Assembly: GCA_015295905.1 (NCBI GenBank)
Contig: DVEB01000042.1
Location: 1 to 33,315, forward strand
Source of the DNA: Synechococcales cyanobacterium M55_K2018_004
Lineage (GTDB): Bacteria; Cyanobacteriota; Cyanobacteriia; Elainellales; Elainellaceae
Direction: 5' to 3'
Length of the DNA: 33,315 nucleotides
Shown here: positions 8,240-15,821 of the stretch, one piece after another
Numbering within the stretch: position 1 is the first letter of the stretch
Layout of the letters: each line of letters begins with the position of its first letter
Made by a program: the position numbers and the translations under genes
The notes under the pieces: model-generated
The model's database searches: none
The model's input: the letters and a program-made list of their open reading frames with translations, nothing else
Told to the model about the DNA's origin: nothing

Positions 8240-8403
8240 AATGGATTCATCCATATTGAGAGCGATCGCCCTCTCAACCAGTTTCGGAAAGTCAATTTCG
8301 GAAGGCCAACGGAGGGGGTTTCTCGCCATGCTTTGTCGCACTCTCTGCACTAGGCATCCCCTGCCAGCTTTGTCATCATGGGATTGTTCTGGAGGGTCAA
8401 CCC

Positions 8404-8658
8404 ATGAAATTCTTACTGCAAACAATTTACGGTTGGTATCGCCAACTGATTCGTCATCCGAGAGCACGCTGGTGGGTGGTGCTGGCAACAATTGCCTACT
8501 TGGTAGTGCCAACAGATTTTGCCCCCGATTTCCTGCCATTTTTGGGGCAAATTGATGATGCTGCACTGGTTACCATGCTTGTTGCCGAACTGTCACCGAT
8601 GGTAGTCGAGCAACTGAAAAAACGTAAGCAGAAAGACAGTCCTGCAACCGTCTCCTAA
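8404..8658 (+). CDS. DUF1232 (YkvA-like) small membrane protein
   Basis: 84 residues from ATG 8404, with GGAGGG 6-11 bases upstream, a good ribosome binding site. The DUF1232 signature is clear: a hydrophobic helix (WWVVLATIAYLVVPTDFAPDFLPFLGQIDD) with the PTDFAPDFLP...GQIDD motif, followed by a second helix (AALVTMLVAELSPMVVEQL) and a basic end. Family members are small membrane-associated proteins of unknown biochemical role. Complete. It stands between tpiA and a repeat-filled spacer. Confidence 0.92.
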   Translation: MKFLLQTIYGWYRQLIRHPRARWWVVLATIAYLVVPTDFAPDFLPFLGQIDDAALVTMLVAELSPMVVEQLKKRKQKDSPATVS

Positions 8659-8681
8659 GTCGGTCAGGAAATGGTTTGTCT

Positions 8682-8897
8682 GTCAGTTTAGGTGAAGCGG
8701 GTTTTGGGGCGCCGCGCTGCGTGCGGTGTTCCAAACCCCTTGGTGTTCTGTAGAGTGTAGGGCACGTTTGCCCTAAATTCTTCTCCCAAGCCGCGAGAAG
8801 GGGCGGGGGGATGAGGGCCTGCAACGGTGACGTGCTCTCTGTTCTGTACGATACGCGCATAGTACATCAAAGGTTTCAGCGTATCCCAAATTCACGT
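8682..8897 (-). repeat. Family A element, copy A2, interrupted by another repeat
   Basis: The left part (GTCAGTT...GAAGCGGGTTTTGGGGCG...) and the right part (ATCAAAGGTTTCAGCGTATCCCAAATTCACGT, in pieces) are the two halves of an inverted family A element. The expected total is about 124 bp but the ends are 216 bp apart. The break falls in the second hairpin (ttggtgttctgt). The extra DNA includes CTTCTCCCAAG...CGAGAAGGGG...GATGAGGGC, resembling another common cyanobacterial spacer repeat. Confidence 0.7.
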
Positions 8898-8982
8898 GGT
8901 TTGTAGTGCTGTAGGCGCTTTTTATGGGTCTTGCGATCGCTGCCTGCTACCATCCCCCCTCAGATGGGAACTCTAAAGATAC

Positions 8983-9244
8983 CAGACTTCTTGCTTGGGG
9001 ATTGCGTGGTCAAACCGCGTGACCCGTAAGATCAGTTCTCCGAAGTATCTCCGAAGTAATGCTATGGATGCACGAGCGGGAAGCCCCACAAACGTCTATA
9101 ACTCGCAATCCAAAATCGCGAATCGATTGGATACCCCCAACCTAGAGTTGCTGATTGATGGGAGGCGAGACGATCTCACCTGCTAAACACCTGATTAAGC
9201 GACGTCTCCAAAGTTGACTCCGGCAAGAAGTCTGATGGATCACC
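8983..9244. repeat. Separated 12-bp inverted repeat CAGACTTCTTGC
   Basis: CAGACTTCTTGC at 8983-8994 is repeated inverted as GCAAGAAGTCTG at 9233-9244. The left arm is preceded by AAAGATAC. Similar ACTTCTT/AAGAAGT palindromes are common in cyanobacterial spacers, usually with arms adjacent. Here the arms bracket about 240 bases, so this is either an element with inverted ends or a split palindrome. Confidence 0.45.
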
Positions 9245-9262
9245 GTTGGTTGAATTGGGAGT

Positions 9263-10255
9263 ATGGCTGTACGTTCTATTGGGCTAGTGGCAATTGGCCG
9301 CAATGAAGGCAAGCGTTTACAAACCTGCCTCAAATCGGCGATGGGACAGGTAGACCTAATTGTTTATGTGGACTCTGGCTCAACGGATGGCAGTGTGGAG
9401 TGGGCGCGATCGCAGGGGGTTGAGGTGGTTGCGCTCGATCTTGCTCGCCCGTTTACGGCTGCCCGCGCCCGCAATGCTGGCCTGCAACGGTTGCTGCAAC
9501 TCAACCCCCACCTGGAGTACGTGCAATTTGTTGATGGCGATTGTGAAATTGTCGAAGGTTGGCTCGAACAGGGGCAACGCTTTTTAGCAGCCCATCCACA
9601 GGTGGCGGTGGTCTGCGGTCGGCGGCGAGAGCGCTTCCCCCGTCAAACGATTTACAACCAACTCTGCGATATTGAGTGGAACACCCCAATTGGGGAGACA
9701 AAGGCTTGCGGGGGGGACGCCCTCATGCGAGTGGTGGCGCTGCAGCAGGTGGGTGGCTTTAATCCCAACCTAATCGCCGGAGAAGAACCCGAACTCTGTG
9801 TCCGGTTACGCCACCACGGCTGGAAAATTTGGCGCTTGGATGCCGAGATGACCCTACACGATGCCCAGATGACCCAATTTCAGCAGTGGTGGAAGCGATC
9901 GCTGCGGGCCGGCTATGCCTTTGCCGAGGGAGCCGCCCTCCACGGCGCTCCCCCGGAACGCCACTGGGTGAGGGAGAGCCGGAGCATCTGGTTGTGGGGT
10001 TTGGGGATTCCTGCTGTGGCGATCGCCGCTGCTCTGCCAACCCACAATTTTAGCCTGCTGTTGCTGCTGGCCTATCCCCTGATGATCTACCGCATATTCC
10101 GCACACTGCGGCGGCGCGGCCTCCACCCTCAGGATGCCGCCCTCTACGCCGGGTTCTGTATGCTGGGTAAATTTCCCAATTTAATCGGACAACTGCGCTT
10201 CTATCTAAACCAGTGGTTCGGCGTGACTCAGCGCTTAATTGAGTACAAGCAGTAG
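9263..10255 (+). CDS. Family 2 glycosyltransferase with C-terminal membrane segments
   Basis: 330 residues from ATG 9263 (GGGAG 7 bases upstream). The GT-A fold is clear: IGLVAIGRNEGKRL, the nucleotide-binding DSGSTDGS (37-44), the metal-binding DGD (91-93, in QFVDGDCE), and an acceptor-site acidic pair in AGEEPELCVRLRHHGW. After residue about 235 come two hydrophobic segments (IWLWGLGIPAVAIAAALP and FSLLLLLAYPLMIYRIF), so it is likely membrane-anchored and works on lipid-linked or cell-envelope glycans. Sugar donor and acceptor cannot be told from sequence. The gene stands alone. Confidence 0.9.
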   Translation: MAVRSIGLVAIGRNEGKRLQTCLKSAMGQVDLIVYVDSGSTDGSVEWARSQGVEVVALDLARPFTAARARNAGLQRLLQLNPHLEYVQFVDGDCEIVEGWLEQGQRFLAAHPQVAVVCGRRRERFPRQTIYNQLCDIEWNTPIGETKACGGDALMRVVALQQVGGFNPNLIAGEEPELCVRLRHHGWKIWRLDAEMTLHDAQMTQFQQWWKRSLRAGYAFAEGAALHGAPPERHWVRESRSIWLWGLGIPAVAIAAALPTHNFSLLLLLAYPLMIYRIFRTLRRRGLHPQDAALYAGFCMLGKFPNLIGQLRFYLNQWFGVTQRLIEYKQ

Positions 10256-10284
10256 TCCTGGAGTGTGACCAACACCTTGTACTG

Positions 10285-10412
10285 AAAAATGTGGTAGTGC
10301 CCTTTCGTAAAGGACAGAGAAAATAGCCTAAAATTGGCAGCCTCTTGCTGCAAAGCCCTCAAAATTGCCCGATTATTCTCCATCCTTTAAGAAATGGGAC
10401 TACCAAAAATGT
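10285..10412. mobile_element. 112-bp MITE with 22-bp inverted ends and 8-bp target duplication
   Basis: Left end GGTAGTGCCCTTTCGTAAAGGA (10293-10314; in two parts GGTAGTGCCC and TTTCGTAAAGGA) matches the inverted right end (10383-10404) at 19 of 22 positions. The element is directly flanked by AAAAATGT at 10285-10292 and again at 10405-10412, a perfect 8-bp direct repeat expected of transposase-made staggered cuts. The 68-base interior has no coding capacity. Ends starting GGT and 8-9 bp duplications recall the IS1 family, but that assignment is inference. No transposase is in the window, so movement would be in trans. Confidence 0.85.
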
Positions 10413-10436
10413 TAGGGAAATCATGGGCTGATGCAG

Positions 10437-10517
10437 TACGGCGCTACACGCTTAGGTTAGGACAAAGGCTTTTGTGGGAAACCCTACTGCGCCGGGATGT
10501 CTCACAAAAACCTTTTT
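10437..10517. repeat. Family C element, copy C2, right end missing
   Basis: Begins TACGGCGCTACACGC and continues with TTAGGTTAGGACAAAGGC and an imperfect stem (TTTTGTGGGAAACCC ... GGGATGTCTCACAAAA). The outer right end is absent: the sequence runs directly into a family A terminus at 10518. The same C-to-A junction (CTTTTTAACGT) occurs at the far end of the window near 33286. Confidence 0.7.
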
Positions 10518-10634
10518 AACGTCAGTTTTGGTTAAGAGGGTTTTGGGGCACCGCGCGGTGTCCCAAAACCCCTGCTGTTTCGTGGGCGACGCGCAGGAAA
10601 CAGCAAGGGTTTCAGCTGATCCAGAATTCACGTT
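10518..10634 (-). repeat. Family A element, copy A3
   Basis: Inverted orientation: AACGTCAGTTTTGGTTAAG at the left, first hairpin (TTTTGGGGCACCGCGCGG... with a shortened loop), second hairpin (CTGCTGTTTCGTGG.../...GGAAACAGCAAGGG), and right end CAGAATTCACGTT. 117 bp. It joins family C element C2 without spacer. Confidence 0.85.
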
Positions 10635-10710
10635 TTTACATCATGAGCGCGTAGCACCCTATAAACTGCACCAAGGACAAGCGCACCGCAAAACCCGCTG
10701 TCAACGTGCT

Positions 10711-10748
10711 GCTAAAAAGAAGGAGGGTGCAGAATACTGCACCCTCTC
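10711..10748 (-). terminator. Intrinsic terminator of the hli gene
   Basis: On the minus strand GAGGGTGCAG (from 10746 down) pairs perfectly with CTGCACCCTC (down to 10723) around a 4-base loop, followed by CTTCTTTTTAG. A 10-bp GC-rich stem and a T-rich run 55-90 bases past the hli stop make a good rho-independent terminator. Confidence 0.8.
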
Positions 10749-10802
10749 AATCAGCAAGGCTTGAAGGTATGAATTAAATCAGACCGAAAATCAGACGACA
10801 AA

Positions 10803-10946
10803 TTACATCAGACCAATTTGAGACAGGATGCCTTGGCCGGTCAGGTATTCAGTCGCCAGACCAATCACAAAGCCGATCATCGCGAGACGACCATTCCATG
10901 TCTCAGCAAACTGAGTGAATCCGAACTTCGTTTCTTGACTTTCCAT
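10803..10946 (-). CDS. hli: High-light-inducible protein (Hli/SCP), single helix
   Basis: 47 residues from ATG at 10946, with AGAGG about 10 bases upstream. Reads [17 protein letters not shown], then the chlorophyll-binding LHC motif [13 protein letters not shown], then [17 protein letters not shown]. The E-x-x-N-G-R-x-A-M-x-G signature (Glu15 to Gly25 region) is that of one-helix proteins related to plant antenna proteins. Hli proteins sit in the thylakoid membrane, bind chlorophyll and carotenoid, associate with photosystem II assembly or chlorophyll synthase, and protect under light stress. Complete and monocistronic, with its own terminator and a possible HLR1 element upstream. Confidence 0.97.
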   Translation of the reverse strand: MESQETKFGFTQFAETWNGRLAMIGFVIGLATEYLTGQGILSQIGLM

Positions 10947-10977
10947 GGCTCAAAAACCTCTCAAAGGTTAGGTTCTA

Positions 10978-10995
10978 ATTGTAAGTTAACATAAC
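10978..10995 (-). promoter_or_regulatory. Candidate HLR1 (RpaB-binding) site upstream of hli
   Basis: On the minus strand the sequence is GTTATGTTAACTTACAAT, about 32 bases before the hli ATG. The published HLR1 pattern is two (G/T)TTACA(T/A)(T/A) repeats spaced by two bases. Here the second half (CTTACAAT) fits except for its first base, and the first (GTTATGTT) has two changes. RpaB represses hli genes in low light, so position and gene identity support the call. Confidence 0.55.
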
Positions 10996-11158
10996 TTTAG
11001 ATAAGCGGCAACATTTCTACACAATCCATGACATCTTCGCAATTCTGTGCATCGACGTAGCGCATCCTGCGGCATGACTCGTGAAATGACTTCCCCGTCC
11101 AGTCTATGATGAAGGCGTAAAGTCGAGCTTGCTGCGGTGGTCTACCTGTCTTCTTTCC

Positions 11159-12745
11159 ATGCCTCGCACGCCTACGTTGAAATTCGATCGCGGTACCTTG
11201 ATCCTGCACCCACCCCCCAGGGGCAAAGCCTGGATTGACCTAGCCTTTTGGGATGACCGGGTTGAGCGGTTTCGCATTCCCGCCATGCAGTATCGCCAAT
11301 TGGTCGAACGTCTTCAGGCTGAGGGGACGGCGTTTACGGATGAGGCCAAAGCTTTTGAGCCAGTGCTGATGCGGCCTGCTCTGACACGGCAACCCTATCC
11401 TCACCAGCAAGAGGCTCTGTCGGCTTGGACGGCAGCAGGCCGACAGGGAGTGGTGGTTTTACCCACTGCGGCGGGAAAGACCTACCTGGCACAGATGGCC
11501 ATGCAGGTGACTCCCCGCACAACGCTGATTACGGTGCCAACTCTAGACCTGATGCACCAGTGGTATGCTCATCTGCTGGCAGCCTTTCCTGATGTGGAGG
11601 TGGGCTTGCTGGGTGGTGGTTCTCGCGATCAAAGCCCGATTCTCGTTGCTACCTATGACAGTGCTGCGATCCATGCAGAGGCGTTGGGCAATCGCTATGC
11701 GCTGTTGATCTGCGATGAGTGTCACCACCTGCCTAGCGACTTCAACCGGGTGATTGCCGAATACTCGATCGCCCCCTATCGCCTGGGTTTAACGGCAACA
11801 CCCGACCGCACTGATGGCAGACATGCAGACCTAGACACCTTGCTAGGGCCAGTCGTCTATCGGCGGACAGCGGAGGAGTTGGCAGGACGGGCGCTGGCTC
11901 ACCATGAGGTGGTGCAAATTAAGGTGACGCTTTCAGAACGGGAGCGCGATCGCTACAACAGGCTGATTCAAACGCGCAACCAGTTTCTTGAAAAGAATAA
12001 GATTTTTCTAGGCAGCCTGGAGGGATGGCAACGATTTGTCCGGGCGAGTGCCCAGTCCCAGGCGGGTCGGCGGGCGATGCTGGCCCACCGGGAGGCTAGG
12101 GCGATCGCCCTGGGAACTGATGGCAAACTGCGGATTTTGGCCGACTTGTTGGCACAGCACTACCCCGACCGCACGATTATCTTTACCCACGACAATGCCA
12201 CGGTCTACCGCATCTCTCAGGACTTCCTCATCCCAGCCCTGACGCACCAGACCCCCGTGAAGGAACGCCACGAAATTTTGCAGAAGTTTCGCGCGGGGGT
12301 CTACCACAGTCTGGTGGTTTCCCACGTCCTGAATGAAGGGGTGGATGTGCCCGATGCCAGAGTTGCAATTCTGTTGTCGGGGACGGGTTCCAGTCGGGAG
12401 TATATTCAACGATTGGGGCGGGTGCTGCGCCGAGGCGACGGCGAAAAGCAGGCGGTTCTCTACGAAGTGATTGCTGAAGCAACCACGGAGGAAGCGGTTT
12501 CTCGTAGACGACGCGCCCCGTCCAAGTCCGTCACTCCTCTGCCCCCCATTGCTGCCCAGTTGGAACTGGTGTCACCCCCGCAGGAGTCTGCTGCACCCCC
12601 CAGGAAATCGCCAAACCGCCTACCTCCCCTGGTTCCGGTGTCTTCCCCCTACGAGATTTTCCTCAAACCCACTCGCAAAGCCGCAGAATCTCCAGCAGAT
12701 TACTCTTCGCAAACACCTGCACCCGACGACAACGATGAGTGGTAG
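11159..12745 (+). CDS. SF2 DEAD/DEAH-box helicase, XPB-like
   Basis: 528 residues if started at ATG 11159 (MPRTPTLKFDRG); an in-frame start at 11129 adds ten. After an N-terminal domain (about 1-75) comes the Q-like PHQQEALSAW, Walker A LPTAAGKT (101-108), Walker B DECHH (Asp186), motif III LTATP, then the C-terminal RecA lobe with TIIFTHDNATVYRI, the NEGVDVPDA segment and motif VI GSSREYIQRLGRVLRRG. The last 90 residues are Pro/Ser-rich and basic, probably disordered. The order and motifs match the XPB/RAD25-like branch: an ATP-driven DNA translocase, likely in repair or defence; the specific role is inference. No partner nuclease is adjacent. Confidence 0.9.
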   Translation: MPRTPTLKFDRGTLILHPPPRGKAWIDLAFWDDRVERFRIPAMQYRQLVERLQAEGTAFTDEAKAFEPVLMRPALTRQPYPHQQEALSAWTAAGRQGVVVLPTAAGKTYLAQMAMQVTPRTTLITVPTLDLMHQWYAHLLAAFPDVEVGLLGGGSRDQSPILVATYDSAAIHAEALGNRYALLICDECHHLPSDFNRVIAEYSIAPYRLGLTATPDRTDGRHADLDTLLGPVVYRRTAEELAGRALAHHEVVQIKVTLSERERDRYNRLIQTRNQFLEKNKIFLGSLEGWQRFVRASAQSQAGRRAMLAHREARAIALGTDGKLRILADLLAQHYPDRTIIFTHDNATVYRISQDFLIPALTHQTPVKERHEILQKFRAGVYHSLVVSHVLNEGVDVPDARVAILLSGTGSSREYIQRLGRVLRRGDGEKQAVLYEVIAEATTEEAVSRRRRAPSKSVTPLPPIAAQLELVSPPQESAAPPRKSPNRLPPLVPVSSPYEIFLKPTRKAAESPADYSSQTPAPDDNDEW

Positions 12746-12797
12746 AAATGGGGTGTGCTGGACTGTTTGTAGGACTTGAACTTGAGCATTGGCAATC

Positions 12798-13673
12798 ATG
12801 ACCTCAACTCCAGAATTCCCAACGAAAGCAAACCCGGTGCTGGCGATCGCCCAACTGTTGCGTGTTCCTTCCAGTTCACTCGCGGGGATTGCGGGGTTTG
12901 CAGCAAGTTATGCCCTGAATGCAACATTGCCGCTGGAAAAATACTTACTCACTGCAGGAATTTTATTCTGCATGACGGCGGCGGCCTGCACCATCAACGA
13001 CTACTGGGACATTGAGCAGGACCGTATTAACCATCCAGACCGACCTCTCCCCTCTGGTCGTCTATCGCTGCAGCAAGCATGGTGGATTGCAGTCTGTCTG
13101 TTTGCCACGGCAGTCATTGCAGCAATTCCGTTGGGGATCATTCCTCTTATTCTCGTTGCCGTCAATACGATTCTGTTGTGGAATTACTCTCACCTATTAA
13201 AAGTCAGTGGCATTCTGGGAAATTTGATTGTGGCCACCACGATCTCCCTGCTGATTTTTCTCAGCAGCGTGGTTGCTGGTCGGCCCTTTGTGATGCTCTA
13301 TCCCACCGGTTTTCTCTTCTGCTATGCGCTGATGCGTGAGGTTTTGATGGACATCCACGATGCAGAGGGCGATCGCGCCCAGGGCATTGTGACGATTGCC
13401 AATCGGTGGGGCGATCGCACTGCCTTTAGGATCATCTGGGGACTCCTGGCAGGTTTGGCAATTTCCCTCCCCCTTGCCCTGTGGTTACTACCCATGCGGC
13501 ATGGTCTGCTGTTTGGTGCTTTTGCGTCTGTTCTGCTCCTAAGCTTTGCCATTCCCCTTGTCTCCTTCCAACGACACCACACCGCAGCCGCCTACCAGCG
13601 GCTCCTCCTGTGGGAACGGTTGGGCATGCTATTGGGTGCGATTGGGCTGTTGGGAGCCGCGCCACGGTTTTGA
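12798..13673 (+). CDS. UbiA-family prenyltransferase
   Basis: About 291 residues from ATG 12798 (an in-frame TTG lies at 12789). An integral membrane protein of about eight to nine helices. The two Asp-rich metal/diphosphate motifs are intact: NDYWDIEQDRINHPDRPLPSG (Asn67, Asp68, Asp71, Asp75) and DIHDAEGDRAQG (Asp185, Asp188). Family members attach a prenyl chain to an aromatic or polar acceptor, for example homogentisate, naphthoate, chlorophyllide or glycerol phosphate. The motif pattern resembles the geranylgeranylglycerol-phosphate synthase-like group, but the acceptor cannot be assigned from sequence. It follows the helicase by 52 bases, so cotranscription is possible. Confidence 0.9.
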   Translation: MTSTPEFPTKANPVLAIAQLLRVPSSSLAGIAGFAASYALNATLPLEKYLLTAGILFCMTAAACTINDYWDIEQDRINHPDRPLPSGRLSLQQAWWIAVCLFATAVIAAIPLGIIPLILVAVNTILLWNYSHLLKVSGILGNLIVATTISLLIFLSSVVAGRPFVMLYPTGFLFCYALMREVLMDIHDAEGDRAQGIVTIANRWGDRTAFRIIWGLLAGLAISLPLALWLLPMRHGLLFGAFASVLLLSFAIPLVSFQRHHTAAAYQRLLLWERLGMLLGAIGLLGAAPRF

Positions 13674-13833
13674 TGGGAACCTTGATTTGATGGGAAACTT
13701 GATGAGAAATGCGCGACCCTGCTCAAATGGCAGTTTTTCCGGCGATCGCCCACGTCCCTAGCGCATTTTCCCTACTCCATTCCGAACGCACTTAAGCCAC
13801 AATAGAAGCATTTGATGCCAGCAATGTCCTCCC

Positions 13834-15258
13834 TTGAACGCCCCTCATTCGCCTGAATCCGTTGCTCCGCCAACCGCCACCCCTGGGATGGTATACGCGG
13901 GCCTGCAAGCAGACCATTACCAGCGGGCACGCACCAGTCTGCGACAAACGCTGAATCGCTACGCCGGCAAACTTCGCCTCTCGAAGCGCAACGATGCAAC
14001 GGTTGAACTGCAAGCGTCGCTGAAAACCGACCTGAACCAGATTTCCAACGCCCTCGATAAGCTGAACTGTAACCTCGCTCGGATTGCTATTTTTGGCTTG
14101 GTCAGCCGGGGCAAGTCAGCCGTGGTGAACGCATTAATTGGGCAAAAGCTCCTGCCCACCGGGCCGCTGCATGGGGTGACGCAGTATCCCCGTTCGGTGT
14201 ACTGGTCGTTGCCAACGGGCGATCTGCGCGTGGAATTGGTGGATACGCCAGGACTAGACGAGGTGGGTGGACAGACACGAGCGGCCATGGCGCGAGAGGT
14301 GGCATATCAAGCTGACCTGATTGTGTTTGTGATCGCTGGCGACATGACGCGGACGGAATACCTCGCCCTCGCAGAATTGCAGGACGCTCATAAGCCCATC
14401 ATCCTGGTGTTTAACAAGATGGACTTGTACCCAGACCAGGATCGACAGGCCATCTACCAGAAGTTGCAAACACTGTTTGCCCAAAACGGGGGAGACCCAA
14501 ACCAACCGTTTTTGCAGCCGGAAGACATTGTGCTGGTTGCTGCAGAACCCGCTCCCATCCAGGTGCGCACGGAATGGGCCGATGGTCGAGTGACCGATGA
14601 ATGGGAAACCCTGCCACCTCAGATCGATGAACTACGCGACAAGTTGCTGCACATTCTTACCCATGAGGGGCGATCGCTGATGGCCGTCAATGCGCTGCGT
14701 CAGGCACGCCAGGTGGAGGAAGCGATCGCCCAAAAAACCCTCCAACTTCATGCGGACGAAGCCGAAGAGTTGATCTGGCAGTTTGCCCGCTGGAAGGCGA
14801 TCGCCGTCGCGGTAAACCCCATCGCCGCCCTCGACCTGTTGGGGGGAGCCTTTGCCGACTTGCTGATGATTCGTGCCTTGGCGCGGCTCTACGACCTCCC
14901 CATGACCAACCACGAAGCCAATAAACTCCTGCGCAGCATTCTTTTCAGTGCTGGGGGCTTGCTGTTGGGCGAGGTTGGCACAGGGCTAGTTCTGGGGGCG
15001 GGCAAAAGCGCCGCAGCGGCAGTCTCTCTCTTCGATGGGATGAGCGGAGCAATGGCCTATGGGGGAGCAGCGATCGCCCAGGCTAGTTTGGCAGGTTATG
15101 GTTCCTACCGGGTGGGCAAGGCAGCCCAACTCTACCTCGCTCAGGGCTGTACTTGGGGGCCAGAGGGAGCTAATACCGTGATCCGGTCGATCTTCAATGA
15201 TGTTGATCGTGATACGGTGATCCATCGTCTCCGGCGAGAATTGGTCACTGGGGAGTGA
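13834..15258 (+). CDS. Membrane-associated GTPase with DUF697 domain
   Basis: 474 residues from TTG 13834, the first start after an in-frame stop at 13813; ATG 13888 is the alternative. After a helical N-terminal section, the Era/Obg-like G domain shows G1 GLVSRGKSA (Lys94), G3 DTPGLDE and G4 NKMD. The second half is helical and hydrophobic (VAVNPIAALDLLGGAFADLLMIRALARLY; SAGGLLLGEVGTGLVLGAG), as in DUF697 proteins, and should attach to the membrane. Such GTPases are common in cyanobacteria; their cellular role is not settled. Complete. Confidence 0.88.
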   Translation: MNAPHSPESVAPPTATPGMVYAGLQADHYQRARTSLRQTLNRYAGKLRLSKRNDATVELQASLKTDLNQISNALDKLNCNLARIAIFGLVSRGKSAVVNALIGQKLLPTGPLHGVTQYPRSVYWSLPTGDLRVELVDTPGLDEVGGQTRAAMAREVAYQADLIVFVIAGDMTRTEYLALAELQDAHKPIILVFNKMDLYPDQDRQAIYQKLQTLFAQNGGDPNQPFLQPEDIVLVAAEPAPIQVRTEWADGRVTDEWETLPPQIDELRDKLLHILTHEGRSLMAVNALRQARQVEEAIAQKTLQLHADEAEELIWQFARWKAIAVAVNPIAALDLLGGAFADLLMIRALARLYDLPMTNHEANKLLRSILFSAGGLLLGEVGTGLVLGAGKSAAAAVSLFDGMSGAMAYGGAAIAQASLAGYGSYRVGKAAQLYLAQGCTWGPEGANTVIRSIFNDVDRDTVIHRLRRELVTGE

Positions 15259-15281
15259 GTTGCAGCCAAGCCCTTCACCCT

Positions 15282-15365
15282 GACGTAAATTCTGGAAACG
15301 CAAGGGCTTTGGGGCATCGCGCCGGGCGCGGTGCCCCAAAACCCGCTTAACCAGAACTGACCTTA
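15282..15365 (+). repeat. Family A element, copy A4, second hairpin deleted
   Basis: Left end GACGTAAATTCTGGAAACGC, then directly AAGGGCTTTGGGGCATCGCGCC / GGCGCGGTGCCCCAAAACCC in two arms and GCTTAACCAGAACTGACCTTA. The hairpin that normally lies left of the GGGTTTT segment is missing, giving 84 bp. The last bases form the stop codon of the HNH gene (TAA, 15363-15365 on the minus strand). Confidence 0.8.
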
Positions 15366-15812
15366 CCCCTTCAACGCTTGGAGCAGCTGGGTAGGACGCA
15401 TTGCCCTTAGCCCTTCGTAGAGTTCTGGATGGTGGATGAGCATATAGTGCTCATACTCATACCAGTGCATTTCTCCCTTCTCTTGATTGCACGGTTTGCA
15501 GATCACCCACAAATTCTTAAATTCCAACGATAACCAAGGGTACTGCGATCGCGGCAGCTTATGGTCGATTGTTCTGCCCCCCTTCTCAGAGAAGCGATCG
15601 CCACAAATCGGACAATGCCAATCTGAATGATTGTTGACCCACTCTCTGCTTTCCTGAGTTGTGCCACATTCACTGTCGCCGTTTATGTACCGCCAATAAT
15701 CAAACTTGCGATAATCCTCAAAATCCTGGCGCGTCAGCTTGTGATACCGCCTGTTGCCAAACTGATTAGCAAGCTCAAATAATTCCTTCAGTTCTTTTCC
15801 TTCGAGATCCAT
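15363..15812 (-). CDS. HNH endonuclease
   Basis: 149 residues from ATG 15812 (AGGG 7 bases upstream). The frame is open further upstream, but that part lies in a family A repeat and is not protein-like. The HNH core is C-P-I-C (Cys67, Cys70), the metal/catalytic pair Asp83-His84 in GRTIDHKLPRS, Asn100 in EFKNLWVICKPCN with Cys105 and Cys108, and a closing Lys112, giving the four-cysteine zinc-stabilised ββα-metal fold. N-terminal residues 1-60 are helical and unassigned. HNH enzymes of this size nick or cut DNA in mobile elements, restriction and phage packaging. It is bracketed by two same-orientation family A elements. Last gene of the minus-strand cassette. Confidence 0.88.
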   Translation of the reverse strand: MDLEGKELKELFELANQFGNRRYHKLTRQDFEDYRKFDYWRYINGDSECGTTQESREWVNNHSDWHCPICGDRFSEKGGRTIDHKLPRSQYPWLSLEFKNLWVICKPCNQEKGEMHWYEYEHYMLIHHPELYEGLRAMRPTQLLQALKG

Positions 15813-15821
15813 ACTGGCCCT

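Larger units (their letters stand above)
8659..9262. other. 600-base spacer filled with repeat debris
   Basis: Contains an interrupted family A element (8682-8897) and a 12-bp inverted repeat pair about 240 bases apart (8983-8994, 9233-9244). The remaining sequence has no convincing gene; a 63-codon frame at 8995-9186 lacks coding character. Confidence 0.6.
10256..10802. other. Spacer made of three adjacent mobile-type elements
   Basis: Holds, in order, a MITE with target duplication (10285-10412), a truncated family C element (10437-10517), a family A element abutting it with no gap (10518-10634) and the terminator of the hli gene (10711-10748). An open frame at 10474-10764 runs through the repeats and is not credible as a gene. 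Confidence 0.7.

Noticed and set aside
8995-9186. 63-codon plus-strand frame
   Set aside because: No ribosome binding site, no recognisable domain, and it lies in spacer debris between inverted repeat arms.
10474-10764. 96-codon frame upstream of the hli gene
   Set aside because: It reads through family C and A elements and the hli terminator; its protein-like parts are translations of the repeats.
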